Origin: Burkholderia anthina | GTDB taxonomy: Bacteria > Pseudomonadota > Gammaproteobacteria > Burkholderiales > Burkholderiaceae | DNA length: 64,000 nt | Direction of reading: 5' to 3' | Assembly: GCF_902498995.1 (NCBI RefSeq) | Contig: NZ_CABVLY010000027.1 | Location: 33,414-97,413, forward strand | Part shown: piece after piece, positions 44,172 to 54,281 of the stretch | Layout: each line of letters begins with the position of its first letter | Numbering within the stretch: the stretch's first letter is position 1 | Translations under genes and position numbers: made by a program | The notes under the pieces: model-generated | Database searches by the model: none | Told to the model about the DNA's origin: nothing | What the model saw: only the letters and a program-made list of their open reading frames with translations

Positions 44172-45716
44172 TTACCGAAACACGTTCACCGCATCCACGA
44201 GCCGCGTCGCCTGCTGCTTCAGGCTCTCCGACGCCGCCGCGCTTTGCTCGACCAGCGCCGCGTTCTGCTGCGTGATGTTGTCCAGATGCACGACCGCCTG
44301 ATCGACCTGCGCAACCCCCGTGCTCTGCTCGGCCGTCGACGAGCTGATCTCCGCGATCAGGTCCGACACGCGCTTCACCTGCGCGACGATGTCTTCCATC
44401 GTCCTGCCCGCGTCGTCGACCCGCCGCGCGCCCGATTCGACCCGCTCGACGCTCGCGCCGATCAGCGTCTTGATCTCCTTCGCCGCATTCGCGCTGCGCT
44501 GCGCGAGCGCCCGCACTTCGCCCGCGACCACCGCGAACCCGCGGCCCTGCTCGCCTGCGCGCGCGGCTTCGACCGCCGCGTTCAGCGCGAGGATGTTGGT
44601 CTGGAATGCGATCCCGTCGATCACGCCGATGATGTCGGCGATCTTGCGCGAGCTGTCGGTAATGTCGCTCATCGTCGCGACGACTTCGCTCACCGCCTGC
44701 CCGCCCCGCTCGGCCGCTTCGCTCGCGGACACCGACAACTGGTTCGCCTGCAACGCCGTCTCCGCATTGCTCGATACGGTGGCCGTCATCTCGGCCATCG
44801 ACGCGGCCGTCTGCTGCACGCTGGACGCGGCCTGCTCGGTGCGCGCACTCAAATCGTTGTTGCCCTGCGCGATCTCGTTGCTCGCGCGCTGCACGTTGTG
44901 CACCTGTTCGCTGACGTCGTCGACGAGCCAGCGGAACATCAGCCCGAGCTGGTTGATCGTGCGCAGCGTCATGCCGATCTCGTCGACGCGGTTCATCCGC
45001 ACGCCGCGCCGGCTTTCGCCGGTCGCGACGTTCAACGCCTGGTCGTGCAACCGCTTCAACGGACGCACGATCTGCGCGTCGAGCCACAGCCCGGCCGCGA
45101 CCGACACGCCGGCCGTCGCGGCGGCAAACGCCGCGAGCCCGGCGCCGGCCAGCCCGCATGCCCAGCCCGCGCCGACGACGGCCGGCGCCAGCACGCACAG
45201 CGCCGAATGAACGCGCGCGCGCACCGACATCGTCTGCGGCAGCGACACGATGCGCAGCAGCCCGGTACGGACGACCAGTCCTTTGTGGAACGTGCGTTGC
45301 CCGGCCTTGCCGTCGCGGAACGCGCGGTACAGCGCGTCGGCCGCCGCGATCTCGTCGCGCGGCGCCTTGGTGCGCACCGACATGTAGCCGTGCGGTGCGC
45401 CGTTGCGCATCACGGGCACCGCGTTCGCGCGCACCCAGTAGTGGTCGCCGTTCTTGCGGCGGTTCTTCACGAGCGCGGTCCATGGCTCGCCGTTCTTCAG
45501 CGTCGCCCACATGTCGGCGAACGCCTCTTTCGGCATGTCCGGGTGCCGCACGACGTTGTGCGGCTGGCCGACGAGCTCATCGTTCGAGAAGCCGCTCACA
45601 TGGGCGAACGTGGTGTTCGCGTACGTGATGTAGCTGTCGGCATCGGTGGTCGACATCAACGTGACGTCGTCGGGAAATTCGAATTCTTGTTGGGTGACAG
45701 GCTGGTTGTTGCGCAT
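44172..45716 (-). CDS. Aer-like methyl-accepting chemotaxis protein (PAS-HAMP-MCP), copy 2
   Basis: This is the second 514-residue receptor, with the same domain order and length as copy 1. The HAMP and signalling regions are nearly identical between copies, while the PAS domain (Y-I-T-Y-A-N-T-T-F-A-H-V-S-G-F, N-D-E-L-V-G-Q-P) and the segment before the membrane region carry most of the differences. That pattern suggests tandem duplication with divergence of the sensing part. It has its own FliA-type promoter at the same distance as copy 1. The M-R-N-N-Q-P-V-T start is taken by comparison; there is no strong ribosome site. Confidence 0.92.
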   Translation of the reverse strand: MRNNQPVTQQEFEFPDDVTLMSTTDADSYITYANTTFAHVSGFSNDELVGQPHNVVRHPDMPKEAFADMWATLKNGEPWTALVKNRRKNGDHYWVRANAVPVMRNGAPHGYMSVRTKAPRDEIAAADALYRAFRDGKAGQRTFHKGLVVRTGLLRIVSLPQTMSVRARVHSALCVLAPAVVGAGWACGLAGAGLAAFAAATAGVSVAAGLWLDAQIVRPLKRLHDQALNVATGESRRGVRMNRVDEIGMTLRTINQLGLMFRWLVDDVSEQVHNVQRASNEIAQGNNDLSARTEQAASSVQQTAASMAEMTATVSSNAETALQANQLSVSASEAAERGGQAVSEVVATMSDITDSSRKIADIIGVIDGIAFQTNILALNAAVEAARAGEQGRGFAVVAGEVRALAQRSANAAKEIKTLIGASVERVESGARRVDDAGRTMEDIVAQVKRVSDLIAEISSSTAEQSTGVAQVDQAVVHLDNITQQNAALVEQSAAASESLKQQATRLVDAVNVFR

Positions 45717-46135
45717 GCAGCAGGGCTCCGAAAGGCGGATCGGAAGGCAGGATCCGCGCGGCGCAGAAATCACGCTCAGTAGCCGAAAAACGGTTTATCG
45801 CTTTACGACGGTCTCGTTCCTACTGTCGGCAATTCCGGCAAAAACCTTACCCTTGAAATGCAAAAAATACCGGATTCGCTTATCAATATGACCTGGATCA
45901 AATAATCTCGCGATAATCGATGCCGCGCTGTTCCACCGCGGCTCGATGCGTTATGAGAGAACGCCGGGCGGCAAACCAATGCCGGCGGCCGCTACGCGCG
46001 GCAAAACGATTCGCCCCATTTCACCCCATTCAACCGACATTCGATCAATTCGATGAAAAAGATCCGGCACGAACTGAATCGGCCACACCGGCATACGACA
46101 TGCCGCTCGCAACGCACCGCCGGCGGGGCAACCGG
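45717..46135. other. divergent intergenic region, chemoreceptor copy 2 to GNAT gene
   Basis: These 419 bases hold the FliA-type promoter at 45823-45849 on the minus strand and the leader of the acetyltransferase gene on the plus strand. In-frame ATGs at 45920 and 46100 could extend the acetyltransferase, but the sequence they would add has no family similarity. Confidence 0.5.
45823..45849 (-). promoter_or_regulatory. sigma-28 (FliA) promoter for chemoreceptor copy 2
   Basis: Minus-strand TAAGGTTT-N11-GCCGACAG fits the flagellar consensus with exact spacing, about 100 bases upstream of the coding start and in the same relative place as for copy 1. Confidence 0.75.
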
Positions 46136-46705
46136 ATGACGCGCCGCACCGCTACCGAACGCGACGCGCTGTCGGCCCGCCTGCTCGCGCGCGACGAACT
46201 GCCGCTCGTGTGGACCATCGACCGGCGCGAGATCATTCACCATCTGTACGCGCTGCGCGACGGCGAACTGCATCTGGTCCCGGACTTCTACGACGTGCAA
46301 GGCTGGCCCGACGGCGAAGCCGAACACTACACGCCGATCCTGCTCGACTGTCACGATCGCGGCGGCTGGTGCGTCGGGATGTTCGACGGCACGCGGCTCG
46401 TCGCGGCGGTCATCGTCGACGCCGATCCGCTCGGCGCGCAGCGCGACATGCTGCAGTTGAAGTTCCTGCACGTGAGCCATGACTGGCGCGGCTGCGGGCT
46501 CGGTGCGCGGCTCTACCGCGCGGCCCGCGCACAGGCGCGCGCGATGGGTGCGAAACGTCTGTACGTCTCTGCGACGCCGTCACGGCACACGATCGACTTC
46601 TACCTGCGGCTCGGCTTCACCGTCAGCGCGTCGCCCGACCCGGTGCTGCATGCGCTCGAGCCGGAAGACATCCATATGGAAGCGCCGACCGCGAGCCGCG
46701 CGTAG
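46136..46705 (+). CDS. GNAT-family N-acetyltransferase
   Basis: This acetyltransferase of 189 residues uses acetyl-CoA. The GNAT core is V-A-A-V-I-V-D-A-D (strand 4), then L-K-F-L-H-V-S-H-D-W-R-G-C-G-L-G-A-R-L, whose R-G-x-G-L-G-A is the acetyl-CoA pyrophosphate loop, and a C-terminal F-Y-L-R-L-G-F. The substrate is unknown. Start M-T-R-R-T-A-T-E is chosen, with a weak purine-rich site upstream. The DUF523 gene follows after 40 bases. Confidence 0.8.
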   Translation: MTRRTATERDALSARLLARDELPLVWTIDRREIIHHLYALRDGELHLVPDFYDVQGWPDGEAEHYTPILLDCHDRGGWCVGMFDGTRLVAAVIVDADPLGAQRDMLQLKFLHVSHDWRGCGLGARLYRAARAQARAMGAKRLYVSATPSRHTIDFYLRLGFTVSASPDPVLHALEPEDIHMEAPTASRA

Positions 46706-46745
46706 CATTTCCGTTCGACCCACGCCGCCAACACGGAGAACGACC

Positions 46746-47270
46746 GTGCAGCACGCACCGCAGCAGCCGGCCCCGCCGAAGATCCTCGTCAGCATGTGCG
46801 TGCTCGGTCACCCGGTCCGCTACAACGGCTCGGCCCGGACCGCCGCTCACGCAGCGCTCGAACGGTGGCAACGCGAAGGGCGTCTGGTGCCGGTCTGCCC
46901 GGAACTGGCAGGCGGATTGAGCGTGCCGCGCCCGCCCGCCGAGATCGCAGGCGGGGCATCCGGGCAACGCGTGCTGTCGGGTGCCGCGCGCATCGTCGAC
47001 GTGCATGGCACGGACGTCACGGCAGCGTTCGTCGACGGCGCGCAAACCGCGCTGGCGCTCGCGCGCGCGCACGACTGCCGCTTCGCGATCCTCGCGGACG
47101 GCAGTCCGTCGTGCGGAAGCCGCTACATTCATGACGGGAGTTTCTCGGGCCGGCGGCATGCCGGTGCCGGCGTCACGGCGGCGTTGCTGCGCGAGCATGG
47201 CGTCGAGGTGTTCGCGGACACCGAGATCGACGCGCTCGTCGCCCGCCTTGCGCAACGAATGGAAGGCTGA
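46746..47270 (+). CDS. DUF523 family protein
   Basis: This 174-residue soluble protein has the DUF523 signature: V-S-M-C-V-L-G near the N-terminus (usually S-x-C-L-x-G), P-V-C-P-E-L-A-G-G-L-S-V-P-R-P-P-A-E-I and D-G-S-P-S-C-G-S-R. Conserved cysteines suggest a metal or Fe-S site, but the role is unproven. The start is GTG with GGAG seven bases upstream. It ends at a very strong hairpin and is convergent with pcaF. Confidence 0.85.
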   Translation: MQHAPQQPAPPKILVSMCVLGHPVRYNGSARTAAHAALERWQREGRLVPVCPELAGGLSVPRPPAEIAGGASGQRVLSGAARIVDVHGTDVTAAFVDGAQTALALARAHDCRFAILADGSPSCGSRYIHDGSFSGRRHAGAGVTAALLREHGVEVFADTEIDALVARLAQRMEG

Positions 47271-47273
47271 ACG

Positions 47274-47314
47274 ACGAAGTGGCCGTCACGACGATCTCGT
47301 GACGGCCACTTCGT
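47274..47314. terminator. bidirectional terminator, 18-bp perfect stem
   Basis: ACGAAGTGGCCGTCACGA pairs perfectly with its complement around a 5-base loop, directly after the DUF523 stop and ahead of the convergent pcaF end. The stem ends carry short T/A runs. Confidence 0.8.
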
Positions 47315-47392
47315 TGGCGTCGAAACTGCGATGAAGCGGCGCAGCGGCGTGGACCCGATCCTGCCGCCGCCGCGCGATGCGATCAGACGCGA

Positions 47393-48595
<1,203 letters not shown>

Positions 48596-48671
48596 CAGTG
48601 TCTCCGGTCTCATGCAAGGCTGGGAAGTGAATGAAACGCGCCCCTTGCATTGCCCGCCGGGATGCGCTTAA

Positions 48672-48711
48672 ATGTTCTATATACGAACATAAGATCGTGT
48701 ATCGAACGTTC
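48672..48711. promoter_or_regulatory. palindromes in the pcaF-IclR divergent region
   Basis: ATGTTC-N7-GAACAT (48672-48690) and GAACGTTC (48704-48711) lie between the divergent genes. GTGTATCGAAC between them resembles part of PcaR/PobR-type boxes. They are candidate IclR-regulator sites. Confidence 0.5.
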
Positions 48712-48822
48712 AACGCATCATAGGGAGTGCGGGGACGACCTGTCAAGCGCCCGGTCCGCGGTGCGGTTGGCGTGTCAGGCCCCATGCGCTATCTTCTCGG
48801 CTGCACGACAATTCGACCGTTC

Positions 48823-49608
48823 ATGACAACCGAAGACATCCAGAAACCCGGCGACTCCTATGTGCAGTCGTTCGCGCGCGGCCTCGCGGTGATCCGCGCA
48901 TTCGACGCCCAGCGCCCGGAGCAGACGCTTACCGAGGTCGCGTCGGCCACCGGACTCACGCGCGCGGGCGCGCGCCGGATCCTGCTCACGCTGCAGACGC
49001 TCGGCTACGTCGAGGCCGACGGCCGGCTGTTCCGGCTCACGCCGAAGATCCTCGAGCTCGGCTTCGCGTATCTCACGTCGATGCCGTTCTGGAATCTCGC
49101 CGATCCGGTGATGGAGCAGTTGTCCGCGCAGATCCACGAAAGCTGCTCGGCGGCCGTGCTCGACCGCACCGAAATCGTCTACGTGCTGCGCGTGCCGACC
49201 CGCAAGATCATGACGATCAACCTGTCGATCGGCAGCCGCCTGCCCGCGTACTGCACGTCGATGGGCCGCGTGCTGCTGTCCGCGCTCGACGACGCGGCGC
49301 TCGACGAGACGCTCGCGCAAAGCGGCATCCGCGCGCACACGCAGCGCACGATCACCGATCTCGGCGAACTGAAGGCGGCGATCGCGCAGGTGCGCCAGCA
49401 GGGCTGGGCCGTGGTCGACCAGGAACTCGAAGTGGGGTTGATGTCGCTTTCCGCGCCGATCCGCAACCGGCGCGGGCAGGTGATCGCCGCGATGAACATC
49501 AGCGGCAACGCGCAGCGGCACACCGCGAAGCAGATGGTGAAGGAGTTTCTCGGGCCGCTGCAGCAGGCCGCGCAGACGGTGTCGGATCTGGTGGCGCGAC
49601 GCGGCTGA
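48823..49608 (+). CDS. pcaR: IclR-family regulator (PcaR-like)
   Basis: This 261-residue protein has an IclR winged helix (residues about 12-75: S-F-A-R-G-L-A-V-I-R-A-F, T-L-T-E-V-A-S-A-T-G-L-T-R-A-G-A-R-R) and an effector domain (Y-C-T-S-M-G-R-V-L-L-S-A-L, G-W-A-V-V-D-Q-E-L-E-V-G-L). This is the PcaR/PobR subgroup, which senses beta-ketoadipate or aromatic acids. Divergent pcaF is the expected target. An ATG thirteen codons upstream is in frame, but family similarity begins after M-T-T-E-D. Confidence 0.87.
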   Translation: MTTEDIQKPGDSYVQSFARGLAVIRAFDAQRPEQTLTEVASATGLTRAGARRILLTLQTLGYVEADGRLFRLTPKILELGFAYLTSMPFWNLADPVMEQLSAQIHESCSAAVLDRTEIVYVLRVPTRKIMTINLSIGSRLPAYCTSMGRVLLSALDDAALDETLAQSGIRAHTQRTITDLGELKAAIAQVRQQGWAVVDQELEVGLMSLSAPIRNRRGQVIAAMNISGNAQRHTAKQMVKEFLGPLQQAAQTVSDLVARRG

Positions 49609-49642
49609 GCGGCAGGCTCGGCGATACGGCATCTCGTGGACA

Positions 49643-49670
49643 AAAAAGACGGGCGGCTTGTGCCGCCCGC
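49643..49670 (-). terminator. terminator for the aspartoacylase-family gene
   Basis: On the minus strand GGGCGGC-acaa-GCCGCCC is followed by GTC and six T residues. It lies 155 bases beyond the stop of the minus-strand gene and close to the end of the convergent pcaR-like gene. Confidence 0.75.
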
Positions 49671-49823
49671 TCAACTCTCTGACTCTGCTGCAACTCCTTC
49701 TCACGGAACACGGAGCACGCTCCGCACCGCCCAATTTAGCGACGCGGCGCAAGCCGGTCAATTTGACGAGAACGAAATTGCCCGGCGCCTTTCGGACGCC
49801 GGAGGGCCTCAGCGCGCCGCCGC

Positions 49824-50939
49824 TCACGCGCCGAGCAACATCCCCTTGCGCACCGGCACCGTGCCCGTCACGCGGCCGAGCGGCGCGCCGGCCGTCACGA
49901 AGCGGATCGCGCGGCGCATGTAGAACACGCCGTCGGTGCGGCTCGACACGGTCGTGACCGCATCGGTCAGCGGATCGACGATGTCGAACAGCGGATCGCC
50001 GGCGCGAATCGTCGCGCCGATCGCCGCGCGATGCACCAGGATCCCGCTCGCCGGCGCGTAGAACTGCTCGCTGCCGGCAAGCGGCGTGGCCGGCGCGGCC
50101 AGCGGCGGCAACGGCGCGCGCTCGCCGCGCACGGCGCCGCACCACACCAGATAGTCGACGAGCGCATCGGCGTCGCGCTCCGCGTATTCGTACGTCACGT
50201 CGCGCTGCCCGCGGCATTCGACCGTCACGGCCACCGTGCCCGCCGCCATCGGCGTGTGCGCCGGCAAATGCTGCCGCAGTTGCGACCACAGCAGGTGATG
50301 CGCGTCGTCGAACGCGTGGCCGCCCGAATCCTCGGCGAGCAGCGACACCTCGGCACCGAGATAGCGCGCGAGCGGCTCGACCTGCGGCCACGCGGTGTCG
50401 CTCGTGTACACGTGCATCACCGCTTCGAGCGAACAATGCAGGTCGATCACGACATCGGCATCGTGCGACAGCTTCAGCAGCGCGAGCTGCAACGCATCGA
50501 ATTCGGTGCGCGGCGCGATGGCGTCGAGCGCCGCGCCGACGCATTCGCGCACGATCGCGCGATTGCGCGCCGGGTCCGCGCCGAGCCGGTCGCGAGCCTG
50601 CGCGGCGATCTCCGCGAGCGGCAGGAAGCCGCGATTGAAGTTGCGTCCGCTCGCGAGATCGAAGCGGCCGATGAATTGCCCGAGCAGATGATGGTTGAGG
50701 CCGACCGGGTTCGCGACCGGCACGAGCACGATTCCGGCCGTGAGCCGGCCGTCGGCGTCGAGCTGCGCGAGACGCTGCTTGAGCACGACCGCGGCGAGCA
50801 TCGCCGGGGTCTCGTCCGCGTGCAGCGCGGCCTGCAGGTAGATCTTGCGGCCGGCGTCGGCCGGCCCGAAATGGAAGCTCGTCAGCGTGCGCTGCGTGCC
50901 GATCGACGGCGACAGGAGCGGCATAGTGCGAATCTGCAT
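49824..50939 (-). CDS. succinylglutamate desuccinylase/aspartoacylase family zinc hydrolase
   Basis: This zinc carboxypeptidase-like amidohydrolase (M14/AstE-AspA superfamily) of 371 residues has the metal site H-A-D-E-T-P-A-M near residue 40, V-A-N-P-V-G-L-N with N-F-N-R-G-F, and D-L-H-C-S with the third ligand. The C-terminal part (from about 290) is a beta-barrel-like domain. It probably removes an acyl group from an N-acyl amino acid or similar amide. It starts 57 bases after an amino-acid-binding-protein gene in the same direction, suggesting that the imported ligand is its substrate. Confidence 0.82.
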   Translation of the reverse strand: MQIRTMPLLSPSIGTQRTLTSFHFGPADAGRKIYLQAALHADETPAMLAAVVLKQRLAQLDADGRLTAGIVLVPVANPVGLNHHLLGQFIGRFDLASGRNFNRGFLPLAEIAAQARDRLGADPARNRAIVRECVGAALDAIAPRTEFDALQLALLKLSHDADVVIDLHCSLEAVMHVYTSDTAWPQVEPLARYLGAEVSLLAEDSGGHAFDDAHHLLWSQLRQHLPAHTPMAAGTVAVTVECRGQRDVTYEYAERDADALVDYLVWCGAVRGERAPLPPLAAPATPLAGSEQFYAPASGILVHRAAIGATIRAGDPLFDIVDPLTDAVTTVSSRTDGVFYMRRAIRFVTAGAPLGRVTGTVPVRKGMLLGA

Positions 50940-50996
50940 CGATGATCCCGAATGAGAAAGAACGGAGAAAACGGAGAAACAGGAGAATGGCGCGGC

Positions 50997-51788
50997 TCAA
51001 TCGCCGTACGGGTTGAAATCGAAGTACTTCTTCGCGATCCGGTCGTACGTGCCATCCTTCAGCATCGACGCGATCGCGCCGTCGATCGACGCCTTGAGCG
51101 CCGTGTCCGACCGGCGCATCCCGATCCCGACGCCGCGATCGCCCATGTCGAGCGGCGCGCCGACGAACGCGAAGCCCTTGCCCTTCGGCTGGCGCAGGAA
51201 TCCGTAGTCGGCTTCCACCGCGCCGAGCAACGCCGCGTCGAGCCGGCCGTTGACGAGATCGGCGAACACGTCGTCCTGGCTCTTGTACGGCACGATGCTG
51301 ACCCCGGCCGGCGCCCAGTGCGCGAGCGCCCACGATTCGAACTGCGTGCCCGACTGCACGCCGACGCGCTTGCCGGCGAGCGACGCGGTCGTGCTGCCGA
51401 GCCCGAGCGCGGGCCGCGCGACGAGGCGCGACTTGAAGCGGAACAGCTTCGACGAGAACAGGATCTGCTTCTCGCGCTTCTCGGTGATCGCCATCGACGA
51501 CAGGATCGCGTCGATCTTGCGCGCCTGCAGCGCCGGAATCATCCCGGAGAATTCCAGCTCGACCCACTGGCAGCGCAGTTGCGCGCGGCGGCAGATCTCG
51601 TTGCCGAGATCGACGTCGAAGCCCTTCAGGCTGCCGTCGGGTGCCTTCGCGTCCATCGGCGGATAGGTCGGGTCGATGCCGAGACGCACCAGGTGCGCGT
51701 CGAGCGCATGCGCGGGCGCGGCCGCGAATCCGATGCACAGGGAAACCAGCGGAAAGAGGAAGCGACGGAAGCGTTGCATGCGTTTCAT
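50997..51788 (-). CDS. ABC transporter periplasmic substrate-binding protein (polar amino acid family)
   Basis: This is a family 3 solute-binding protein of 263 residues. A signal peptide (F-L-F-P-L-V-S-L-C-I-G-F-A-A-A-P-A-H-A) is followed by L-G-I-D-P-T-Y-P-P-M, G-F-D-V-D-L-G-N-E-I-C-R-R and I-L-S-S-M-A-I-T-E-K-R, typical of Lys/Arg/ornithine/octopine binders. No permease or ATPase genes are adjacent, so it must use a pump encoded elsewhere. It leads the unit with the aspartoacylase-family gene; a LysR gene is divergent across 136 bases. Confidence 0.88.
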   Translation of the reverse strand: MKRMQRFRRFLFPLVSLCIGFAAAPAHALDAHLVRLGIDPTYPPMDAKAPDGSLKGFDVDLGNEICRRAQLRCQWVELEFSGMIPALQARKIDAILSSMAITEKREKQILFSSKLFRFKSRLVARPALGLGSTTASLAGKRVGVQSGTQFESWALAHWAPAGVSIVPYKSQDDVFADLVNGRLDAALLGAVEADYGFLRQPKGKGFAFVGAPLDMGDRGVGIGMRRSDTALKASIDGAIASMLKDGTYDRIAKKYFDFNPYGD

Positions 51789-51924
51789 GGTCGACGGAGG
51801 GCAGGAAGAGGAGCAAACGGCATGAGCCGGACTGCCTGCGATCGTAGTGCGCGCCCGTCGCCGCCGGAACGCGCGGCTGTCTTATCATGATCACTCTTTC
51901 CGATCACCGGCACCGCGCTCGACC

Positions 51925-52845
51925 ATGGCGTTCACGCTGTCCCAGCTTCGCATCTTCCAGGCCGTCGTCGAGCATGGCAGCCTGCGCGCCGCCGCACGCG
52001 CGCTCGATCTCGCGCAAAGCGGCGTCACGCAGCAACTGCAGAGTCTCGAAGCGACGCTCGGCGCGACGCTGTTTACGCGCACCAATCGCGGGATCGTGCC
52101 GACCGCCGTCGGCCAGCGGCTGCTTGCGCGTTCGGGCGCGATCCTCGGCGAATGCGAACAGGTCGAGCACGAGATCCGGCAACTGAGCGGCGCCTTCGAA
52201 GGCACCGTCACGCTCGGCCTCGTGGCCGAACCGCTGATCGACGCGTTCGCGCCGGTGCTGACGGCCTTCCGCGCGCGCTTCGCGAAGGTCGACGTGCACC
52301 TGCGCACGGGCACGTCGCGGATGATGATCGGCTGGCTGCGCGAAAGCGCGGTGGATTTCGCGATCGCGCTCGTCGCGAAGCAGACCGACACGATCGATCT
52401 CGCGGTCACGCCGCTGCATGCGTCGGCGCCGGTGGTCGTCTGCCGCAGCGGCCATCCGAAGCGGCACGCGCAATCGCTTGCCGAGCTGGCCGACTACGCG
52501 TGGGTGTCGACGCGTTCGCCAAACCTGAGCGCCGATCCGGTCGTCAACCGGCTGCTCGCGTACTTCGACGCGCACGGCCAGCCGCCGCCGACGATCATCG
52601 CGACCGTCGAAGGGATGTTCGAGACGCTGCAGCTCGTCACGCAGACCGATTGCCTCGCGCTCGAAACCGAAGCCGTCACGCGGCACGGGCCGTTCGCCGG
52701 CGCGCTCGCGAAGGTGCCGGTGCGCGAGCACGCGGAATCGCAGGAAATCTGCCTGCTGCAGCGCGCGGCCGTGCCGTTGACGCCGGCCGCGCAGGAACTG
52801 GCGACGATGCTCGCGTCGTACCTGAGGACCGTGCGCGGGCGGTAA
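51925..52845 (+). CDS. LysR-family transcriptional regulator
   Basis: This 306-residue regulator has a helix-turn-helix at the N-terminus (L-R-I-F-Q-A-V-V-E-H-G-S-L-R-A-A-A-R-A-L-D-L-A-Q) and a substrate-binding effector domain from about residue 90. It is divergent from the binding-protein/aspartoacylase unit, which it probably controls. The start M-A-F-T-L-S-Q-L-R is the usual LysR N-terminus; the frame upstream is not conserved. Confidence 0.88.
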   Translation: MAFTLSQLRIFQAVVEHGSLRAAARALDLAQSGVTQQLQSLEATLGATLFTRTNRGIVPTAVGQRLLARSGAILGECEQVEHEIRQLSGAFEGTVTLGLVAEPLIDAFAPVLTAFRARFAKVDVHLRTGTSRMMIGWLRESAVDFAIALVAKQTDTIDLAVTPLHASAPVVVCRSGHPKRHAQSLAELADYAWVSTRSPNLSADPVVNRLLAYFDAHGQPPPTIIATVEGMFETLQLVTQTDCLALETEAVTRHGPFAGALAKVPVREHAESQEICLLQRAAVPLTPAAQELATMLASYLRTVRGR

Positions 52846-52889
52846 GCGCGGCGCGCGGCGCCGCCCGAGGCACGGCCGGTCACGTCGTG

Positions 52890-54221
52890 TCAGTCCATCG
52901 ACTCGCGCGCCGTCTCGCGCAGCATCGCGACCGCGATCAGCGACAGCACCACGCACGCCGCCACATAGCCGGCCGGCGCGAGCTTGCTGCCTGTCGTCTT
53001 CACGAGCCACGTCGCGATCAGCTGCGCGGTGCCGCCGAAAATCGTCACCGCGAGCGCATATGCGATCGAGATGCCCGTCGCGCGCACGTGGCGCGGCAGC
53101 GACTCGCACATCAGCGCCATTTCCGATGCCGACCCGAGCGAATAGAACAGCAGCATCAGCGCGGTCAGCGGCAGGATCACCGACAGCGTCGGATGATGGT
53201 TCATCAGCCAGAACGCGGGAAACAGCAGCAGCACCAGCACGCCGCGCCCGACGAAGATCGGCATGCGCCGGCTGCCCAGGCGGTCCGACAGCCAGCCGAA
53301 CATCGGACACGTGACCAGCATCACGCACCCCGACGCGACGCCGACGAACATCGACAGCTTCATCGGCAGGCCGAGCGTATGGATCGCATAGGTCGGCATG
53401 TAGAACGTCAGGATGTAGGTCGACACCGTGCCGCCCATCACCGTCAGCATCAGCAGCACCACCGTGCGCGTGTGCCGCGAGAACAGCTCGCGCAGCACGC
53501 CGCGTTCGATGCCGTGACGGCTGTCGCCGGGCGCATCGTCGGCAAGCCGGCGGCGCAGATACATGCCGACCGGCGCGATCAGCACGCCCACGAGGAACGG
53601 CAGGCGCCAGCCCCAGCCTTCGAGCGCCTCCTTCGTCAGCGTGTTCGACAGCAGCGCCGCGAAGCCCGAGCCCATCAACGCCGCGCCGCCTTGCGTCGCG
53701 AGCTGCCAGCTCGCGCGGAACGCGCGGCGCGACGTGCCGCCCTGCTCGATCAGCGTCGACGTCGCCGCGCCGAACTCGCCGCCCTGCGAGAAGCCCTGCA
53801 TCAGCCGCGCGCAGACGACCAGGATCGGCGCGGCCACGCCGACCTGCGCATAGGTCGGCGCGATCGCGATCAGGCCGGTGCCGAGCGCCATCAGCATGAT
53901 CGTCAGGTTCAGCGCGGCCTTGCGGCCCTTGCGGTCCGCATAGACGCCGAGCACGACGCTGCCGAGCGGCCGCGTGAAGAAGCCGGCCGCGAACGTCGCG
54001 ACCGACAGCAGCAGCGACGTGGTCGGATCGCTCGACGGGAAGAACAGCTTGCCGATCAGCACCGCGAAGAAGCCGTACACGGTGAAATCGAAGAACTCCA
54101 GCCAGTTGCCGATCACGGCCGCCGCGATCGCGCCGCGCCGCGTGACGGCGGGTGCGCCGTGCGTCCCGGTTCCGGCTGCCCCCGTCGACGCGGGGTGCAG
54201 CGCGAGATGGTCTTTCTGCAT
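52890..54221 (-). CDS. MFS transporter, metabolite:H+ symporter (MHS) type
   Basis: This 443-residue secondary transporter has twelve helices. The MFS loop motif appears as G-V-Y-A-D-R-K-G-R-K-A between helices 2 and 3, and R-L-M-Q-G-F-S-Q-G-G-E-F-G-A-A near helix 4 is the MHS-group hallmark (ProP, KgtP, citrate/shikimate carriers). AGGAG upstream supports the start. It lies 60 bases after the M20 amidohydrolase gene, so it probably imports that enzyme's substrate, an N-acyl amino acid or hippurate-like compound. Confidence 0.88.
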   Translation of the reverse strand: MQKDHLALHPASTGAAGTGTHGAPAVTRRGAIAAAVIGNWLEFFDFTVYGFFAVLIGKLFFPSSDPTTSLLLSVATFAAGFFTRPLGSVVLGVYADRKGRKAALNLTIMLMALGTGLIAIAPTYAQVGVAAPILVVCARLMQGFSQGGEFGAATSTLIEQGGTSRRAFRASWQLATQGGAALMGSGFAALLSNTLTKEALEGWGWRLPFLVGVLIAPVGMYLRRRLADDAPGDSRHGIERGVLRELFSRHTRTVVLLMLTVMGGTVSTYILTFYMPTYAIHTLGLPMKLSMFVGVASGCVMLVTCPMFGWLSDRLGSRRMPIFVGRGVLVLLLFPAFWLMNHHPTLSVILPLTALMLLFYSLGSASEMALMCESLPRHVRATGISIAYALAVTIFGGTAQLIATWLVKTTGSKLAPAGYVAACVVLSLIAVAMLRETARESMD

Positions 54222-54281
54222 GCTTCGTGTCTCCTCTCAATGCGGCCGGAAGCGCCGGCCGCCCGCCGTCTCCCGCCGCGC

